Assembly (NCBI RefSeq): GCF_003369575.1
Contig: NZ_PIOC01000012.1
Coordinates: 124,001-188,000 of the forward strand
Direction of reading: 5' to 3'
DNA: 64,000 nucleotides
From: Oceanobacillus arenosus
Lineage (GTDB): Bacteria > Bacillota > Bacilli > Bacillales > Amphibacillaceae
This document shows, one piece after another, positions 63,482 through 64,000 of this stretch. The position numbers and the translations under genes were made by a program. The notes under the pieces are model-generated. The model searched no databases. It saw only the letters and a program-made list of their open reading frames with translations, and was not told the origin of the DNA. The stretch's first letter is position 1. Every line of letters starts with the position of its first letter.

Positions 63482-64000
63482 CTACTTAACAAGCTTTGAA
63501 AAATGAAGCTGCTCTATCCGGCTTGCATCATCCATCGATAAATAATCGAGTACATACGTTGACTTATTGTCTTTATAATAAGCGATTTCCCATAATGGCT
63601 CGCCATCGACCAATGCTGGATTGATATGTACAAATTGACATTTGCTGCATTGATTTTCCCAAGCATTCAAGATTTGTTGCTCTGATATTATCCTGGAAGT
63701 ATCGATTGTTGTAAGATTCTTTTCGTTGCCGTTTAATGGGTAGAAGATAATTTTCTCTTCATTATCTCCATTTTTTCCATACACGATATGGTAAGGACTG
63801 TCCCCATTATAGTGTTCAATCTTTTCAACGTCCGTTATCGCGGTTTGTGCCAAAATTTGCTTCTCTGTATCAGCAAACCCCGCTGTTTTACTATCATATA
63901 AATCATTATATAAAAATATCGCGTAAATAATACAAGCGATTGCAAGGACAAGCAGCGTCCATAAACTCCACTTTAGCCATTCATGCTTTGATGATTGCGA
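63482..64000 (-). CDS. ypmB: YpmB-like membrane-anchored protein (5' end outside window)
   Basis: The minus frame is open to the window edge; 172 codons are visible. Near the edge is one TM helix (LKWSLWTLLVLAIACIIYAIFLYND) preceded by basic residues, followed by an extracellular domain (EKQILAQTAITDVEKIEHYNG..YHIVYGKNG.., WEIAYYKDNKSTYVLDYLSMDDA), the PepSY-like/DUF5590 arrangement of YpmB. An internal TTG often taken as a start (63853) lies after the helix and is not the real start. Linked to asnS and dnaD as in B. subtilis. Function unknown. Confidence 0.85.
   Translation of the reverse strand, partial: SQSSKHEWLKWSLWTLLVLAIACIIYAIFLYNDLYDSKTAGFADTEKQILAQTAITDVEKIEHYNGDSPYHIVYGKNGDNEEKIIFYPLNGNEKNLTTIDTSRIISEQQILNAWENQCSKCQFVHINPALVDGEPLWEIAYYKDNKSTYVLDYLSMDDASRIEQLHFSKLVK

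Overview
The window is AT-rich chromosomal DNA from a spore-forming, low-GC Gram-positive bacterium of the family Bacillaceae. Gene order and protein sequences resemble the B. subtilis blocks hflX-ynbB-glnRA, lexA-yneB-ynzC-sirA-yneF-ccdA-yneI-ccdC-yneK, citB-yneN-tlp-yneP-yneQ-plsY-yneT-parEC, ypbR(dynA)-ypcP and yppE-recU-ponA-nth-dnaD-asnS-ypmB. The style is closest to Oceanobacillus/Virgibacillus-type genomes, but no species can be proven from sequence alone. Sporulation is indicated by sirA, tlp, sspM and a sporulation-type histidine kinase.

Layout. 1-3.8 kb: end of hflX, ynbB and the nitrogen operon glnRA behind two GlnR boxes. 3.8-9.5 kb: an intergenic repeat, lexA with a divergent SOS promoter that drives a 31-residue membrane peptide and a serine recombinase, then ynzC, sirA, yneF, ccdA, yneI, ccdC and yneK. 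9.5-18 kb: sensor kinase, aconitase, thiol-disulfide protein, an FbpB-like peptide, tlp, thioesterase, yidD, plsY and yneT. 18-22.5 kb: parE-parC with a LexA-box-like site upstream. 22.7-27.8 kb: a five-gene acyl-CoA / leucine-type catabolic operon. 28-35.7 kb: dynamin-like protein, exonuclease, cysteine synthase, alkylation-repair protein, lipoprotein cyclophilin and a DCC protein. 35.7-40 kb: a decayed zone (remnants of GNAT, VOC, membrane protein and IS110 transposase genes) with two intact accessory genes. 40-42.4 kb: a two-gene sulfolipid (SQDG) biosynthesis operon. 42.5-64 kb: mostly minus-strand housekeeping genes (ferredoxin, msrAB, yolD, tatAAC, dfrA-thyA, ypwA, ypsC, rnpB, gpsB, cdd, recU-ponA, nth-dnaD, asnS, ypmB).

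The two halves point at each other: genes are mainly on + up to 38.8 kb and mainly on - from 40 kb. At 39914-39941, inside the gene-free gap between them, lies a 28-bp sequence matching the Bacillus dif site at 26 of 28 positions (dif sequence recalled, not looked up). The window therefore most likely spans the replication terminus, where the yne/parEC arm meets the ypb/ypp arm and dead genes have collected.

Other points of note are the SOS-controlled micro-membrane protein in the place of yneA, a SQD1/SqdX pair in a non-photosynthetic Firmicute, two families of short intergenic repeats that abut or supply stop codons, a candidate ~95-nt small RNA with promoter and terminator, and a perfect 42-bp palindrome upstream of ypwA. 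Functions are assigned by recognising families and motifs by eye; no database search was run.
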